Shown: piece after piece, positions 1 through 8,757 of the stretch | Layout of the letters: the number at the start of each line of letters is the position of its first letter | How positions within the stretch are numbered: position 1 is the stretch's first letter | NCBI GenBank assembly: GCA_944324265.1 | Contig: CALUVS010000009.1 | Span: 1-59,717 of the forward strand | Direction of reading: 5' to 3' | Length of the DNA stretch: 59,717 bases | Source: an uncultured Traorella sp. | GTDB taxonomy: Bacteria > Bacillota_I > Bacilli_A > Erysipelotrichales > Erysipelotrichaceae | Notes under the pieces: model-generated | The model's database searches: none | Seen by the model: the letters and a program-made list of their open reading frames with translations, nothing else | Told to the model about the DNA's origin: nothing | Program-made: the position numbers and the translations under genes

Positions 1-176
1 AGTATATTTAATTACTTTCGGTAACATCATATACTGTTTTCACTTAAAGCCCACAAATTAACTAAATGACATTGCTATTTATCGCTTATTTTGGCACTTC
101 TTTAATTTAGTTAGATAATCTTTTAAAAGTTAAGGAGAATTATGAACAACATTATCAAAAGCAAATTGAATTAATC

Positions 177-812
177 ATGGAAGTCGCTGCACGTCTTGCT
201 TTGGAGAAAGGAATCGACGGCATCAACATCAGCAGCATAGCCAAAGCATGCGATCTTTCAAGACCTACGATCTATCGATACTTCAAAACAAAAGAAGATA
301 TTCTCTGGGCTATTTTCTTTCAGCAGGCTCATCAAATGCAGCAGAAAATTGCCCATGACTTTTCCAGCGATGATGACTTATTCACTCGAACAATCAAAGT
401 AGCTCAAGGTATGATTGACTATCAGCTTCAAAATGATCATTTCATTATTTATAATGATATTTTCTTATTTCTCTATGTCAAAGCCAGTGAAGATATCCAT
501 TATGATTGGGATAAAATAGCTACTAATATTTATCATTTCAAACCCGGACACACAATCAAAAATTTATATGGTGACCTGATTGACATTGAGCAGGATGAAT
601 CACTCAAATATGCCCTTGTTTCCTTTATTTATGCTATTTCTTATTTAATGCAGGCCATTCTTCGTCAAGATGAAGCCTTACAAGTCAAATATAAGATTAC
701 TGCGAAAGAAATTCTGAATAAGCAAGTCTTCTGGCTATTAGAAGGAATCAAAAAACAATTGGAGGATCTAGGTTATCCCACTTCTGTCAAACAATTTCAA
801 TTACAGTTATAA
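177..812 (+). CDS. TetR/AcrR family transcriptional regulator (5' end probably frameshifted)
   Basis: This is a DNA-binding one-component repressor of the TetR family. The N-terminal helix-turn-helix is clear (residues about 15-45, with SRPTIYRYFKTKEDI), followed by a helical ligand-binding half of about 160 residues. The ATG at 177 has no Shine-Dalgarno. A good site (AAGGAG at 132-137) precedes an ATG at 142 whose frame stops after 10 codons at 172-174. The frame of the main ORF is open upstream from 111 and encodes YQKQIELIMEVAARLALEKG, which is the usual TetR helix 1. Restoring one base near 148-151 would join ATG 142 to this frame. I therefore infer a one-base deletion, or reinitiation at 177 after the short upstream ORF. 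The target is unknown. It points away from nifJ and ends in its own terminator. Confidence 0.85.
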   Translation: MEVAARLALEKGIDGINISSIAKACDLSRPTIYRYFKTKEDILWAIFFQQAHQMQQKIAHDFSSDDDLFTRTIKVAQGMIDYQLQNDHFIIYNDIFLFLYVKASEDIHYDWDKIATNIYHFKPGHTIKNLYGDLIDIEQDESLKYALVSFIYAISYLMQAILRQDEALQVKYKITAKEILNKQVFWLLEGIKKQLEDLGYPTSVKQFQLQL

Positions 813-821
813 ATTCATAGA

Positions 822-853
822 AAATGCAGCGCAATAATCGTGCTGCATTTTTT
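822..853 (+). terminator. Rho-independent terminator of the TetR gene
   Basis: The stem AAATGCAGC pairs with GCTGCATTT across an 11-nt loop and is followed by a T run, directly after the TetR stop codon. Confidence 0.85.
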
Positions 854-871
854 AAATTCAAGATTAAAAGA

Positions 872-892
872 AAAGCCCCATCGCGGGGCTTT
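872..892 (-). terminator. Rho-independent terminator of nifJ
   Basis: An 8-bp GC-rich stem (AAAGCCCC/GGGGCTTT, 5-nt loop), read on the minus strand, is followed by TTTTCTTTT. It lies 10 nt beyond the nifJ stop. Confidence 0.9.
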
Positions 893-901
893 CTTGGATT
901 A

Positions 902-3900
902 CTATTCTTGAGATAATTTAACTAAACGGTTGTAACGTTTCATAGCATCACTTCTTGTCTTTTCAAACATTTCGTGAGCTGTTTCTTCACCCTTAAGTTT
1001 TGGCAACTGATTGTAACGAGTTTCAGTCATGATGAAGTTGAAGAATTCATCAAAGTTAGGAGCCTTAGAATCAATTGTTAATGGGTGTTCTTTGCGTGGG
1101 TCGAAACGATACAGAGTGACATAACCGCATTCAACAGCCTTAGCCTGAGTTCTTTGGTGGTTAGCCAATCCGCCTTTGATACCGTGTTCAGCACATGGTG
1201 AGTAAGCGATAATCAAAGATGGTCCATCATAGCTTTCAGCTTCTTTGATTGCATTCAATGTCTGCTGTTTGTTAGCACCCATTGCAATCTGAGCAACGTA
1301 AACGTGTCCATAAGCCATAGCAATCTGTCCTAAGTCTTTCTTAGCTGTTGTCTTACCGCCAGCAGCGAACTTAGCGATAGAAGAAGCCTGACTTGATTTA
1401 GAAGACTGTCCGCCTGTATTAGAGTAAACTTCAGTATCCAATACCAATACGTTGACATTCAAGTTATTAGCTAATACGTGATCCAATCCGCCGTATCCGA
1501 TGTCATAAGCCCATCCGTCTCCGCCGACGATCCAGATTGACTTACCAACTAAGTCACGTTCGTAATCTAACAATTCTTTTACTGCTTCATTGCTTGATGC
1601 TTTTACAGCTGCAATTACTTCATCTTTTACAGCTCTTTGAGCATCACGGTCATTGCCTGCAGCAATGTATTTTTCAAATGCTTCTTTGCAGTCAGAATCC
1701 ATGTTGTTTTCCATGATTTCAAGAATTCTAGCTTCTTTGAAGTTCTGAGCTAATGCCATACCATAACCGTATTCTGCATTGTCTTCAAACAATGAGTTAG
1801 CCCAAGCAACACCATTGCCGTCTTTGTCATTAACAAATGGTGTAGATGGAGTTGATGAACAGTAGATCATTGAGCATCCTGTAGCATTGGCAACCATCAT
1901 GTCTTTACCGAATAACTGAGAAACTAATTTGTAGTAAGGAGTTTCCCCGCATCCTGGACATGCACCAGAAATTTCAAAGTAAGGCATTGCAAACTGGCTT
2001 CCTTTTACAGTATCTACTGGGAAGTAGTTTGTCTTGTATTCAACTTCTTTGTATAAGTAATCAGCCAATGGAGCCTGATCCAATTTAGCATTGATGTCAA
2101 CCATCTTCAATGCTTTATTTCCTGCTTTACCTGGACATTCAGTTACACACAGACCGCATCCAACACAGTTATCTGGTGAAACTTGGATACGATAAACCAT
2201 GTTTTCAACACCTTTGCCCATAGCCTTGATTGTCTTGAATTCCATTGGTGCAGCTTTTACTTCGTCTTCAGTCAATAAGAATGGACGAATTGTTCCGTGA
2301 GGACATACATATGAACAGAATCCGCACTGGATACAGTTATCTGGTTCCCAAGTAGGTACCTGTACTGCAATTGTACGTTTTTCCTGATAAGATACATTGT
2401 TGCGGATAGAGCCATCCAGCAGGTTGTATTTTGTAAATGCACTTACTGGCAGATCGTAACCTTCCAAAGCATTGATTACAGCTACGTGTTCATCGAAATA
2501 TTGATCTCCAGTTAATTTACGTCCTGAATCATATGGTAAGTTAGCCCATTCAGGTTTAACAGGGATTTCGATCAATCCGTCTTTACCGCTGTCGATAGCT
2601 TTGTAGTTAGCTAATACAACATCATCACCCTTCTTAGAGTATGATTTCTTAGCAGCAGCTTTCATCAATTCTACAGCCTGATCATAAGGCATGATCTGAT
2701 CGTTTAATGCGAAGAATGCAGACTGTAAGATTGTATTTGTTCTTCTTCCCATACCGATGCTTTCAGCAATCTTAGTTGCATCAATGATGTAGAATTTAGC
2801 TTCTTTCTTAGCTAATGTAGCCAACATTCTGTTTGGCAAGTGTTTTTCCAATTCTTCTGGAGCAAATGTTGTATTCAATAAGAATGTACCGCCTTTTTTC
2901 AGGTTGCTTGCCATATCATATTTGAATACATAAGCATCCAATGAACAAGAAATAAAGTCAGCATTATTAATGTAATATGTTGAGTGAATTGGAGATTTAC
3001 CGAAACGTAAGTGAGAACGAGTTACCCCACCAGCTTTTTTAGAGTCATATGCAAAGTAAGCCTGTGCATACTGATCTGTGTTATCCCCAATGATCTTGAT
3101 TGCATTCTTGTTTGCAGAAACTGTACCGTCAGATCCTAAACCGTAGAATAAGCAGCTAGTGTAATCACCATCTGTGTGGAAATCAGGATCTACTTCCAAT
3201 GACAAGTGAGTAACGTCATCGTTGATACCGATTGTAAATTCATCTTTTGGTGCATCTTTTGCTAATTCATCATAAACAGCTTTGATCTGGTTAGGCTGAG
3301 TATCTTTAGAACCCATACCGTAACGTCCGCCTGTGATGACTAAGTTGCGGTCTTTCAATGCATTCAATACATCCAAGTACAATGGTTCACGTCCGCCCAT
3401 TTCTTTTGTACGGTCCAATACAGCAATTTTCTTTACTGTTTCTGGCAATACAGCAGTTAAGTATTTTGTAGAGAATGGACGATACAGGTGAACTTTGATC
3501 ATACCGACTTTTTCACCTTTAGCAGTCAATGCATCGATTGTTTCTCTGATTGTTTCAGTTACAGAACCCATAGCAATGATGATGCGGTCAGCATCTTCAG
3601 CTCCATAATAAGTAAATGGTGCATAGTCACGTCCTGTTACCTTAGAAATTTCTTTCATGTATTCAGCAACGATATCAGGAACTTTTGCATAGTGTTCATT
3701 CTGAGCTTCTCTTCCCTGGAAGAAGATATCATCGTTTTCAGCACCCCCGCGAGTCACTGGATTTGTGTGCGGATTCAATGCTCTAGCTTTGTATTCAGCT
3801 AATGCTTCTCTGTCTAACAGACGATCAAATACTTCATAGTCCATAACTTCGATTTTCTGAATTTCGTGAGATGTACGGAATCCATCAAAGAAGTGAATAA

Positions 3901-4399
3901 ATGGAGCCTGTGCTTTAATAGCAGCTAAGTGAGCAACCCCACCTAAGTCCATAGCTTCCTGAACTGAGTGAGAAGCTAACATACATACACCTGTCTGACG
4001 GCAAGCATAAACGTCTTCGTGATCACCGAAAATGTTCAATGCACGTCCGGCAATAGCACGAGCAGCTACGTGAATAACTCCTGGCAAGCATTCACCTACC
4101 ATCTTATAGATGTTTGGAATCATTAATAATAAACCTTGAGAGGCTGTAAATGTAGTAGATAATGCACCGCCCTGCAAAGCACCGTGCACTGCACCGGCTG
4201 CCCCGCCTTCAGACTGCATTTCAACAACTTTTACAGTAGTGTCAAAAATGTTTTTGCGACCTTGAGTAGCCCATGCATCAACAACTTCTGCCATTGTTGA
4301 AGATGGTGTAATTGGATAGATAGCAGCAACTTCTGTAAACGCATACGCACAATGAGCTGCGGCGTTGTTACCATCCATTGACATAAATTTCTTAGTCAT
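902..4399 (-). CDS. nifJ: Pyruvate:ferredoxin (flavodoxin) oxidoreductase
   Basis: This single-chain PFOR converts pyruvate and CoA to acetyl-CoA, CO2 and reduced ferredoxin or flavodoxin. It is the main anaerobic pyruvate exit. The 1165-residue length is normal for the fused family. Visible in order are the N-terminal pyruvate-binding domain (YPITPSSTMAE near residue 30), two [4Fe-4S] ferredoxin motifs CX2CX2CX3C near 690 and 745, the CPGCGE cluster-binding site near 815, and the TPP-binding region GDGWAYDIG near 960 with SNTGGQ near 995. The frame is open for 47 codons further upstream, but ATG 4399 is chosen because GGAGGATTAC precedes it and MTKKFMSMDGN is the family start. A promoter (TTGCAA, 17 bp, TATAAT) lies just upstream inside the apparent extension, supporting this start. 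Monocistronic. Confidence 0.98.
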   Translation of the reverse strand: MTKKFMSMDGNNAAAHCAYAFTEVAAIYPITPSSTMAEVVDAWATQGRKNIFDTTVKVVEMQSEGGAAGAVHGALQGGALSTTFTASQGLLLMIPNIYKMVGECLPGVIHVAARAIAGRALNIFGDHEDVYACRQTGVCMLASHSVQEAMDLGGVAHLAAIKAQAPFIHFFDGFRTSHEIQKIEVMDYEVFDRLLDREALAEYKARALNPHTNPVTRGGAENDDIFFQGREAQNEHYAKVPDIVAEYMKEISKVTGRDYAPFTYYGAEDADRIIIAMGSVTETIRETIDALTAKGEKVGMIKVHLYRPFSTKYLTAVLPETVKKIAVLDRTKEMGGREPLYLDVLNALKDRNLVITGGRYGMGSKDTQPNQIKAVYDELAKDAPKDEFTIGINDDVTHLSLEVDPDFHTDGDYTSCLFYGLGSDGTVSANKNAIKIIGDNTDQYAQAYFAYDSKKAGGVTRSHLRFGKSPIHSTYYINNADFISCSLDAYVFKYDMASNLKKGGTFLLNTTFAPEELEKHLPNRMLATLAKKEAKFYIIDATKIAESIGMGRRTNTILQSAFFALNDQIMPYDQAVELMKAAAKKSYSKKGDDVVLANYKAIDSGKDGLIEIPVKPEWANLPYDSGRKLTGDQYFDEHVAVINALEGYDLPVSAFTKYNLLDGSIRNNVSYQEKRTIAVQVPTWEPDNCIQCGFCSYVCPHGTIRPFLLTEDEVKAAPMEFKTIKAMGKGVENMVYRIQVSPDNCVGCGLCVTECPGKAGNKALKMVDINAKLDQAPLADYLYKEVEYKTNYFPVDTVKGSQFAMPYFEISGACPGCGETPYYKLVSQLFGKDMMVANATGCSMIYCSSTPSTPFVNDKDGNGVAWANSLFEDNAEYGYGMALAQNFKEARILEIMENNMDSDCKEAFEKYIAAGNDRDAQRAVKDEVIAAVKASSNEAVKELLDYERDLVGKSIWIVGGDGWAYDIGYGGLDHVLANNLNVNVLVLDTEVYSNTGGQSSKSSQASSIAKFAAGGKTTAKKDLGQIAMAYGHVYVAQIAMGANKQQTLNAIKEAESYDGPSLIIAYSPCAEHGIKGGLANHQRTQAKAVECGYVTLYRFDPRKEHPLTIDSKAPNFDEFFNFIMTETRYNQLPKLKGEETAHEMFEKTRSDAMKRYNRLVKLSQE

Positions 4400-4427
4400 A
4401 GTAATCCTCCTTGTAATTTCCTTTATT

Positions 4428-4456
4428 ATTATAGGATTTTTAGGGTGCTTTTGCAA
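4428..4456 (-). promoter_or_regulatory. Sigma-A type promoter of nifJ
   Basis: On the minus strand TTGCAA (4451-4456), a 17-bp spacer and TATAAT (4428-4433) sit about 30 nt upstream of ATG 4399. The -35 differs from TTGACA at one base. Confidence 0.75.
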
Positions 4457-4649
4457 TGATTTTTCAAGTTTTTGTGTTTTAATTGACTGTTTTTCACAGA
4501 ACAAATCAAATCCAGTTTTGCGATTAAGATGCAGATGCAAAAAACAATGAAATTATGCCTTTTTTCGTATATTTTTTCTGACAAAACCGTCATAGTCCTT
4601 TTCTTTTTGCATAAGATTGATATAATAAAAGTAACTTGGAGGAATTTAT

Positions 4650-5417
4650 ATGCAAATGTGGAATCGTGCTTATCTAAAGCAGCAAGCAAAAGAAAGCCTG
4701 CGTAAAAACTTTATCTTTTGTGTAGGGATCTGTATCGCAGCATCCGTACTGATTGACGGACTTTTCGGGGTTACCTTCAATGCCGCAACCAATGATTATA
4801 CATTTTATATCGGCTTAGGCAGTTATGTCGAATTTTCCTTTAATTTAGTAGAATTTTACATCGTCCCAATGATCGCCGTACTGATTGGACTGCTGACTCT
4901 TCTTTACAGTATTTTCATCAGTAACCCGATTCGTGTGGGACAGGCTCGTTTCTTTCTGGAAAACCGTACACAAGCCAGCAGTTTTGAAGCCTTATTCTAT
5001 GTATTTAAGAATGGCTGGTATATGAATGTTGTCAAAACAATGTTTTTGCGTGACTTATATACAATACTGTGGACTTTGTTATTCATCATTCCGGGGATTT
5101 ACAAAGCCTATCAATATTATATGATCCCTTATATTCTGGCAGAAAATCCAGATATGCCGCACTATGAAGTATTTGAACTGACCAAACAATTAACCAAAGG
5201 CGTAAAATTGGACATCTTCATTTTTGAATTATCATTTGTCGGCTGGTACATTGTCGGCCTATTGGCCTGCGGTGTAGGTATTTTGTTTGTCGAACCTTAT
5301 GTTGAAGCTTCTAAAGCTGAATTATATATTTATCAGCGTGATCAAGCCATCAGCATGGGAATCTTAGAGCCTGAATATGAAGAAACAACGATTCATGAAG
5401 GTGATCTGAATGCTTAA
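4650..5417 (+). CDS. DUF975 family integral membrane protein
   Basis: This 255-residue membrane protein resembles the DUF975 family. It opens with a short basic amphipathic stretch (YLKQQAKESLRKNF). Four hydrophobic segments follow near residues 22-40, 65-95, 125-150 and 180-210. The family function is not known. The start is supported by GGAGGAATTTAT before ATG 4650, and TATAAT at 4619 may be the -10 box. It overlaps the following SDR gene by 8 nt, so the two are co-transcribed and probably translationally coupled. I infer no substrate. Confidence 0.8.
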   Translation: MQMWNRAYLKQQAKESLRKNFIFCVGICIAASVLIDGLFGVTFNAATNDYTFYIGLGSYVEFSFNLVEFYIVPMIAVLIGLLTLLYSIFISNPIRVGQARFFLENRTQASSFEALFYVFKNGWYMNVVKTMFLRDLYTILWTLLFIIPGIYKAYQYYMIPYILAENPDMPHYEVFELTKQLTKGVKLDIFIFELSFVGWYIVGLLACGVGILFVEPYVEASKAELYIYQRDQAISMGILEPEYEETTIHEGDLNA

Positions 5418-6120
5418 TGAGAAACGTATTTTTATCAGCGGTGCTTCTGATGGCTTAGGCCGTGAATTGGCTTATCTGTTGGCTCATACTGCTGACTGCC
5501 GATTGGCCATCTGCGGACGCAGTGAAACTAAGCTCAAAGAAACACTGCGTACAATCTATGAAATCAATCCTGACATGGAAGTATTTGCGGCATGCTTTGA
5601 TGCGACCAAAGAAGAAGATTGTCATCAGTTTGCCCAAAATGTCAAAGAAAGATTCGGCGGCATTGATATTTTAGTCAACAATGCCGGTGCCAATATTCAA
5701 AAAGACAAGGTGGAGGATATTGATATTGCTCAGCTCAAATATATGTTTGATCTGAATTGTGCCGCTCCTTTGATCTTCATTCAGGAATTTCTTCCCGGCA
5801 TGAAAGAAAGACAGGACGGACATATTATCAATGTGCTCTCCAGTGTCTGTCTGCACAGCATTGAAAACAGCGGAGCTTATTCCGCCAGCAAACATGCTAT
5901 GAACATTCTTCACAAGATCTTGACCAAAGAAGTCCGTGAAGACAATATCCGTGTTTCCGGCATTTATCCCGGGGGAATTGATACGAATTTCAGAGAAAAC
6001 AAACGGCCGGATTACCTGCATCCAGCCAGTGTCGCCAAAGCCATCTTGGATGTCATGAATACCGAAGATGGGGTCATCCATGAACTGGTCATGCGGCCCA
6101 TGTCAGAAAATAATTTCTAA
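5410..6120 (+). CDS. Short-chain dehydrogenase/reductase
   Basis: A cytoplasmic NAD(P)-dependent oxidoreductase of the classical SDR fold, 236 residues. The cofactor motif SGASDGLG is near residue 10, NNAGAN near 92, and the catalytic Tyr-Lys pair is in YSASKHA near 158-162, with a Ser in the preceding strand (NVLSSV). The TG of the usual TGxxxGxG is SG here. The start lies within the end of the DUF975 gene, with AAGGTGA as ribosome site, so it is the second gene of that operon. The substrate cannot be told from sequence. Confidence 0.9.
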   Translation: MLNEKRIFISGASDGLGRELAYLLAHTADCRLAICGRSETKLKETLRTIYEINPDMEVFAACFDATKEEDCHQFAQNVKERFGGIDILVNNAGANIQKDKVEDIDIAQLKYMFDLNCAAPLIFIQEFLPGMKERQDGHIINVLSSVCLHSIENSGAYSASKHAMNILHKILTKEVREDNIRVSGIYPGGIDTNFRENKRPDYLHPASVAKAILDVMNTEDGVIHELVMRPMSENNF

Positions 6121-6145
6121 ACGGCAATAGCCGTTTTCTTTTGTC
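6120..6145 (+). terminator. Terminator after the DUF975-SDR operon
   Basis: AACGGC/GCCGTT stem with a 4-nt loop, followed by TTCTTTTG, immediately after the SDR stop. Confidence 0.75.
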
Positions 6146-6182
6146 TTAAATTGGTTTATAATACAAAATAGTGAGGTGGAGC

Positions 6183-7055
6183 ATGAAAAAGGCTATTGGA
6201 ATGATATGTTTGATCTTATCAATTATCTTATGCATATCAAGTTTATTTTTGGGAAATACACTGCCGCTGATGGCCATGACTGGAGGCATCGGCATCTGTC
6301 TTTTGATCTGCGGTATTTTTCTTGTACGAAACAAATCAAAAGTTAAGATTAAAAAAGCTGTTCTGAAAAAAATAGCTGCTTATTTCAGTGAAAGCCAAAA
6401 ATTTGCATTGAATGACAATATTGCCTTTCTCTTAAGCAAAGACCACTATCAAAATTTAGAAGATATCGATGTTCTCTATAAAGGCAATAAAGTATGTACA
6501 TTAAATGAATTCGGTGATTACTATCCGGAAGAATATGCTCCTATGCTGGATCAGCTGATTGATTCTCTGCAGAAAAAACCAGTGAAAGAAACAATTTCAG
6601 AAGAAGAAAATCAAGATATTCTCACACAGTTTACGGATAAGATCAATGAATATAATATTGCGATTGTCGATGAATCCATTTCCAATGATCTTTATAAAAC
6701 TTGTGCCTTACTGAAACAGCTGCATGTGCTTCAGACACATTATCCGAAGATCAATGCGAAATATACGAAATTGACAGAATATTATCTGCCGATCTTATGT
6801 GAAATACTGGAAAATTATACACGATTGAATCGCACACAAAAAAACAGCGAAGAATTATTGCAGCTGGAAGAAAAATTAAGAAAAAGCGTACTTTTGATCA
6901 ATGAAGCGATCAAAAATATTACTTCCAGTTTATTTGAAGAAGAAAAGATGAATTTGAATGCAGATATGAGCGTATTGGAAACATTGCTGAAAAAAGATGG
7001 TCTGATTGAAGATGAAATGAATCTGGAACAGCTCAATGCCATGATGAAGGAGTAA
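6183..7055 (+). CDS. XpaC-like membrane-anchored helical protein
   Basis: The product (290 residues) has two N-terminal membrane segments (about residues 5-22 and 27-46), then a soluble, charged, mostly helical region. The helical part, with YYLPILCEILENY near 205 and the closing ADMSVLETLLKKDGL near 262-276, resembles XpaC, named for 5-bromo-4-chloroindolyl phosphate hydrolysis and often found beside toxic-anion-resistance proteins. That link is recognised by pattern only. The frame could begin at GTG 6171, but AGGTGGA places the start at ATG 6183. It is followed 3 nt later by a second gene, so the two form an operon. The biochemical role is unknown. Confidence 0.65.
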   Translation: MKKAIGMICLILSIILCISSLFLGNTLPLMAMTGGIGICLLICGIFLVRNKSKVKIKKAVLKKIAAYFSESQKFALNDNIAFLLSKDHYQNLEDIDVLYKGNKVCTLNEFGDYYPEEYAPMLDQLIDSLQKKPVKETISEEENQDILTQFTDKINEYNIAIVDESISNDLYKTCALLKQLHVLQTHYPKINAKYTKLTEYYLPILCEILENYTRLNRTQKNSEELLQLEEKLRKSVLLINEAIKNITSSLFEEEKMNLNADMSVLETLLKKDGLIEDEMNLEQLNAMMKE

Positions 7056-7058
7056 TTT

Positions 7059-7616
7059 ATGAGTGATAAGAAAGATTTTTTTGATTCTATTGATGATTTC
7101 TTTACACAGCTGAATGAAAAAGAAGTCAGTGAAAAAATACATAAAGGAGTCAACACCTTAAATAAGATGCCGGATAAAGTCAACGATGCTTTGAAAAACA
7201 AAGGCTATGACAACATCAAAGAATTTCTTCAGGGAGAATTCACCGATAAGAAGACACAGCGGCCAACAGTTCGTCCCAAACGTCTGCGTGACTTCCCCAG
7301 CCGAACTGCTTTTGTCGAAGACGCTCTGACCAATGTTCAATATGAAATCAAATACCGCGGCTATTACAAAGAAGGTCATCAGCAGGCATTATCTTATGTC
7401 AAATCAATTCTGCCGCAATATACTTATGACCTGGATCGTCTGGGAAAACGCCTGAAATTAGAAATCAAGGAAATCCGTCAGACACATCACAAAGGCAAAG
7501 ATGCTTATACCAATGGTTATCTGAATGGATGTGAATTTGTCTTGAAAGCGATCCATCAATCAAAAATTGTTCTGATGCGGCAGATCTTAACCGAAATGAA
7601 TATGCAAAACGCCTGA
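7059..7616 (+). CDS. Hypothetical protein, partner of the XpaC-like gene
   Basis: I do not recognise this 185-residue protein. It has no signal peptide or membrane segment. Residues 1-50 are acidic and helical, a basic Pro/Arg-rich linker (RPTVRPKRLRDF) sits near 70-80, and the C-terminal half is helical with several aromatic residues. It starts 3 nt after the XpaC-like gene, with AAGGAG as ribosome site inside the end of that gene, so the two are probably made together. Its own stop codon lies inside the stem of the terminator. Confidence 0.75.
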   Translation: MSDKKDFFDSIDDFFTQLNEKEVSEKIHKGVNTLNKMPDKVNDALKNKGYDNIKEFLQGEFTDKKTQRPTVRPKRLRDFPSRTAFVEDALTNVQYEIKYRGYYKEGHQQALSYVKSILPQYTYDLDRLGKRLKLEIKEIRQTHHKGKDAYTNGYLNGCEFVLKAIHQSKIVLMRQILTEMNMQNA

Positions 7617-7635
7617 AATCTCAGGCGCCTTTTTC
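7610..7635. terminator. Bidirectional terminator between convergent genes
   Basis: CGCCTGA/TCAGGCG stem with an AATC loop. CCTTTTTC follows on the plus strand and TTTTGCATA on the minus strand. It separates the XpaC-like operon from the DUF4430 gene. Confidence 0.85.
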
Positions 7636-8050
7636 ATTCAAATGTATTTGTCAAAATAAAGATAAAGGCATCTTCATCCTGCAAGATGCATTCATCAACG
7701 GCAGGACACATCCCCATGTCTTTGCAGCTTTGATTGTTGTCACTTTCATATACCCAGAAGTATTCATCATCTCCGGCAATCTCTCCCATTGAAACAATGA
7801 AAGAACCATATTCGCTGTCTTCCAATTCTACCGCAAATTCTTCTTGTTCTTTTAACATATCTCCCAATGTTTCACTGTTTGTTTCAATTTCACCTTCAAA
7901 TAAAACTGTTTCCGGTTCATGCTGATCAATGATCGTAACCTGAATATTCTTTTGATCTCCATTGCTTTTCGGCATCAAAAACTGAAAAGCCAATACAACA
8001 ATCACTGCAGCGGCAGCTAATGCTCCCAATAATCCCCATTTTTTATTCAT
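7634..8050 (-). CDS. DUF4430 domain-containing exported protein
   Basis: A 138-residue protein with one N-terminal signal/anchor segment (residues 6-26) and a single DUF4430-like domain, a small beta-grasp-like extracellular domain related to the ligand-binding part of transcobalamin/intrinsic-factor proteins. Visible are the IQVTIIDQ strand near 36, ETLGDMLKEQ near 60 and EYFWVYESD near 97. Two close cysteines (CKDMGMC) near 108-114 could form a disulfide or bind a ligand. It overlaps the upstream S-component gene by 4 nt (ATGA type), which suggests surface capture of the same small molecule that the S component imports. The ligand is unknown. Confidence 0.75.
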   Translation of the reverse strand: MNKKWGLLGALAAAAVIVVLAFQFLMPKSNGDQKNIQVTIIDQHEPETVLFEGEIETNSETLGDMLKEQEEFAVELEDSEYGSFIVSMGEIAGDDEYFWVYESDNNQSCKDMGMCPAVDECILQDEDAFIFILTNTFE

Positions 8051-8544
8051 CTTTTACCTCCTAAAATCCTGTTTATTCTATCACAGACCGGCTCAAAAAG
8101 AAAGGCCGCTATCGCAGCACTGAGACATCCCTGAATCAAGCTTGTCTTGATTCCCATCAACCAATACAAATAAGTAGTTTCTTTTGAAAAAAGCAAGAAT
8201 GGCAGATCCAATAACTGTCCCAAAAGAAATGAATAGAAAAAATTGATCAATACCGGCAGCCAAGACTGCAAAAATAAAAGTTTCCTTAAATGATAGGCAA
8301 AAAAAACATAGACAGGAAATATTACCAGATACATGACAGTCCACGGAAAGATTCCCTGCAATAAAATCATCAGCAAGCCAAAAATAAAGGAAGCCATCAG
8401 ACTTTCCTTCAATGGAAAACATACTGCAATCACAAGGGCAGTAAACGTAAGAATCTCCAGATACAGCACACTGGAAAATGACAAGTACGCTACCATCATA
8501 ATACAGGCCAAAAAGGCAATATGGGTCAGTTGCTTTGTATTCAT
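8047..8544 (-). CDS. ECF transporter S component-like membrane protein
   Basis: This 165-residue protein is almost wholly membrane-embedded, with about five to six hydrophobic segments, the size and pattern of substrate-binding S components of energy-coupling-factor vitamin importers. The substrate is not identifiable. No EcfA or EcfT gene lies nearby, so it would share a module encoded elsewhere. Its stop overlaps the start of the DUF4430 gene. The ribosome site is weak and I see no riboswitch-like fold upstream (8545-8757). Confidence 0.65.
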   Translation of the reverse strand: MNTKQLTHIAFLACIMMVAYLSFSSVLYLEILTFTALVIAVCFPLKESLMASFIFGLLMILLQGIFPWTVMYLVIFPVYVFFAYHLRKLLFLQSWLPVLINFFYSFLLGQLLDLPFLLFSKETTYLYWLMGIKTSLIQGCLSAAIAAFLFEPVCDRINRILGGKR

Positions 8545-8757
8545 GATATTAGACTAACATATTTTAAATTCAGTTTCAATGAGGGACAATGAAAGAAAAG
8601 TCCCATAAAATAAAGTATAAAATGAAATAATTGACATAAAGTAAGGTTAGAATTATTCCCAATAAAAATGGGGAAAACATGTGAAAGTGTGTGATTTCTT
8701 TCTTTTTTCTTAAATATTTGTTATGATAGATGAGGTTGTAACAGAAAGGATGATGAC

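Noticed and set aside
3488-3802. Antisense ORF of 104 codons within nifJ
   Set aside because: Ser/Phe/Cys-rich shadow of a highly conserved gene, with no ribosome site.
4400-4540. N-terminal extension of nifJ by 47 codons
   Set aside because: The stretch contains the promoter and ribosome site, and the family starts at MTKKF; the extra residues look non-coding.
4429-4689. Minus-strand ORF of 86 codons before the DUF975 gene
   Set aside because: Overlaps the nifJ promoter and the start of a real gene, with no ribosome site and no recognisable feature.
8545-8757. Cofactor riboswitch before the ECF S component
   Set aside because: I found no cobalamin, thiamine or other known core motif; the stretch is AT-rich with little pairing.
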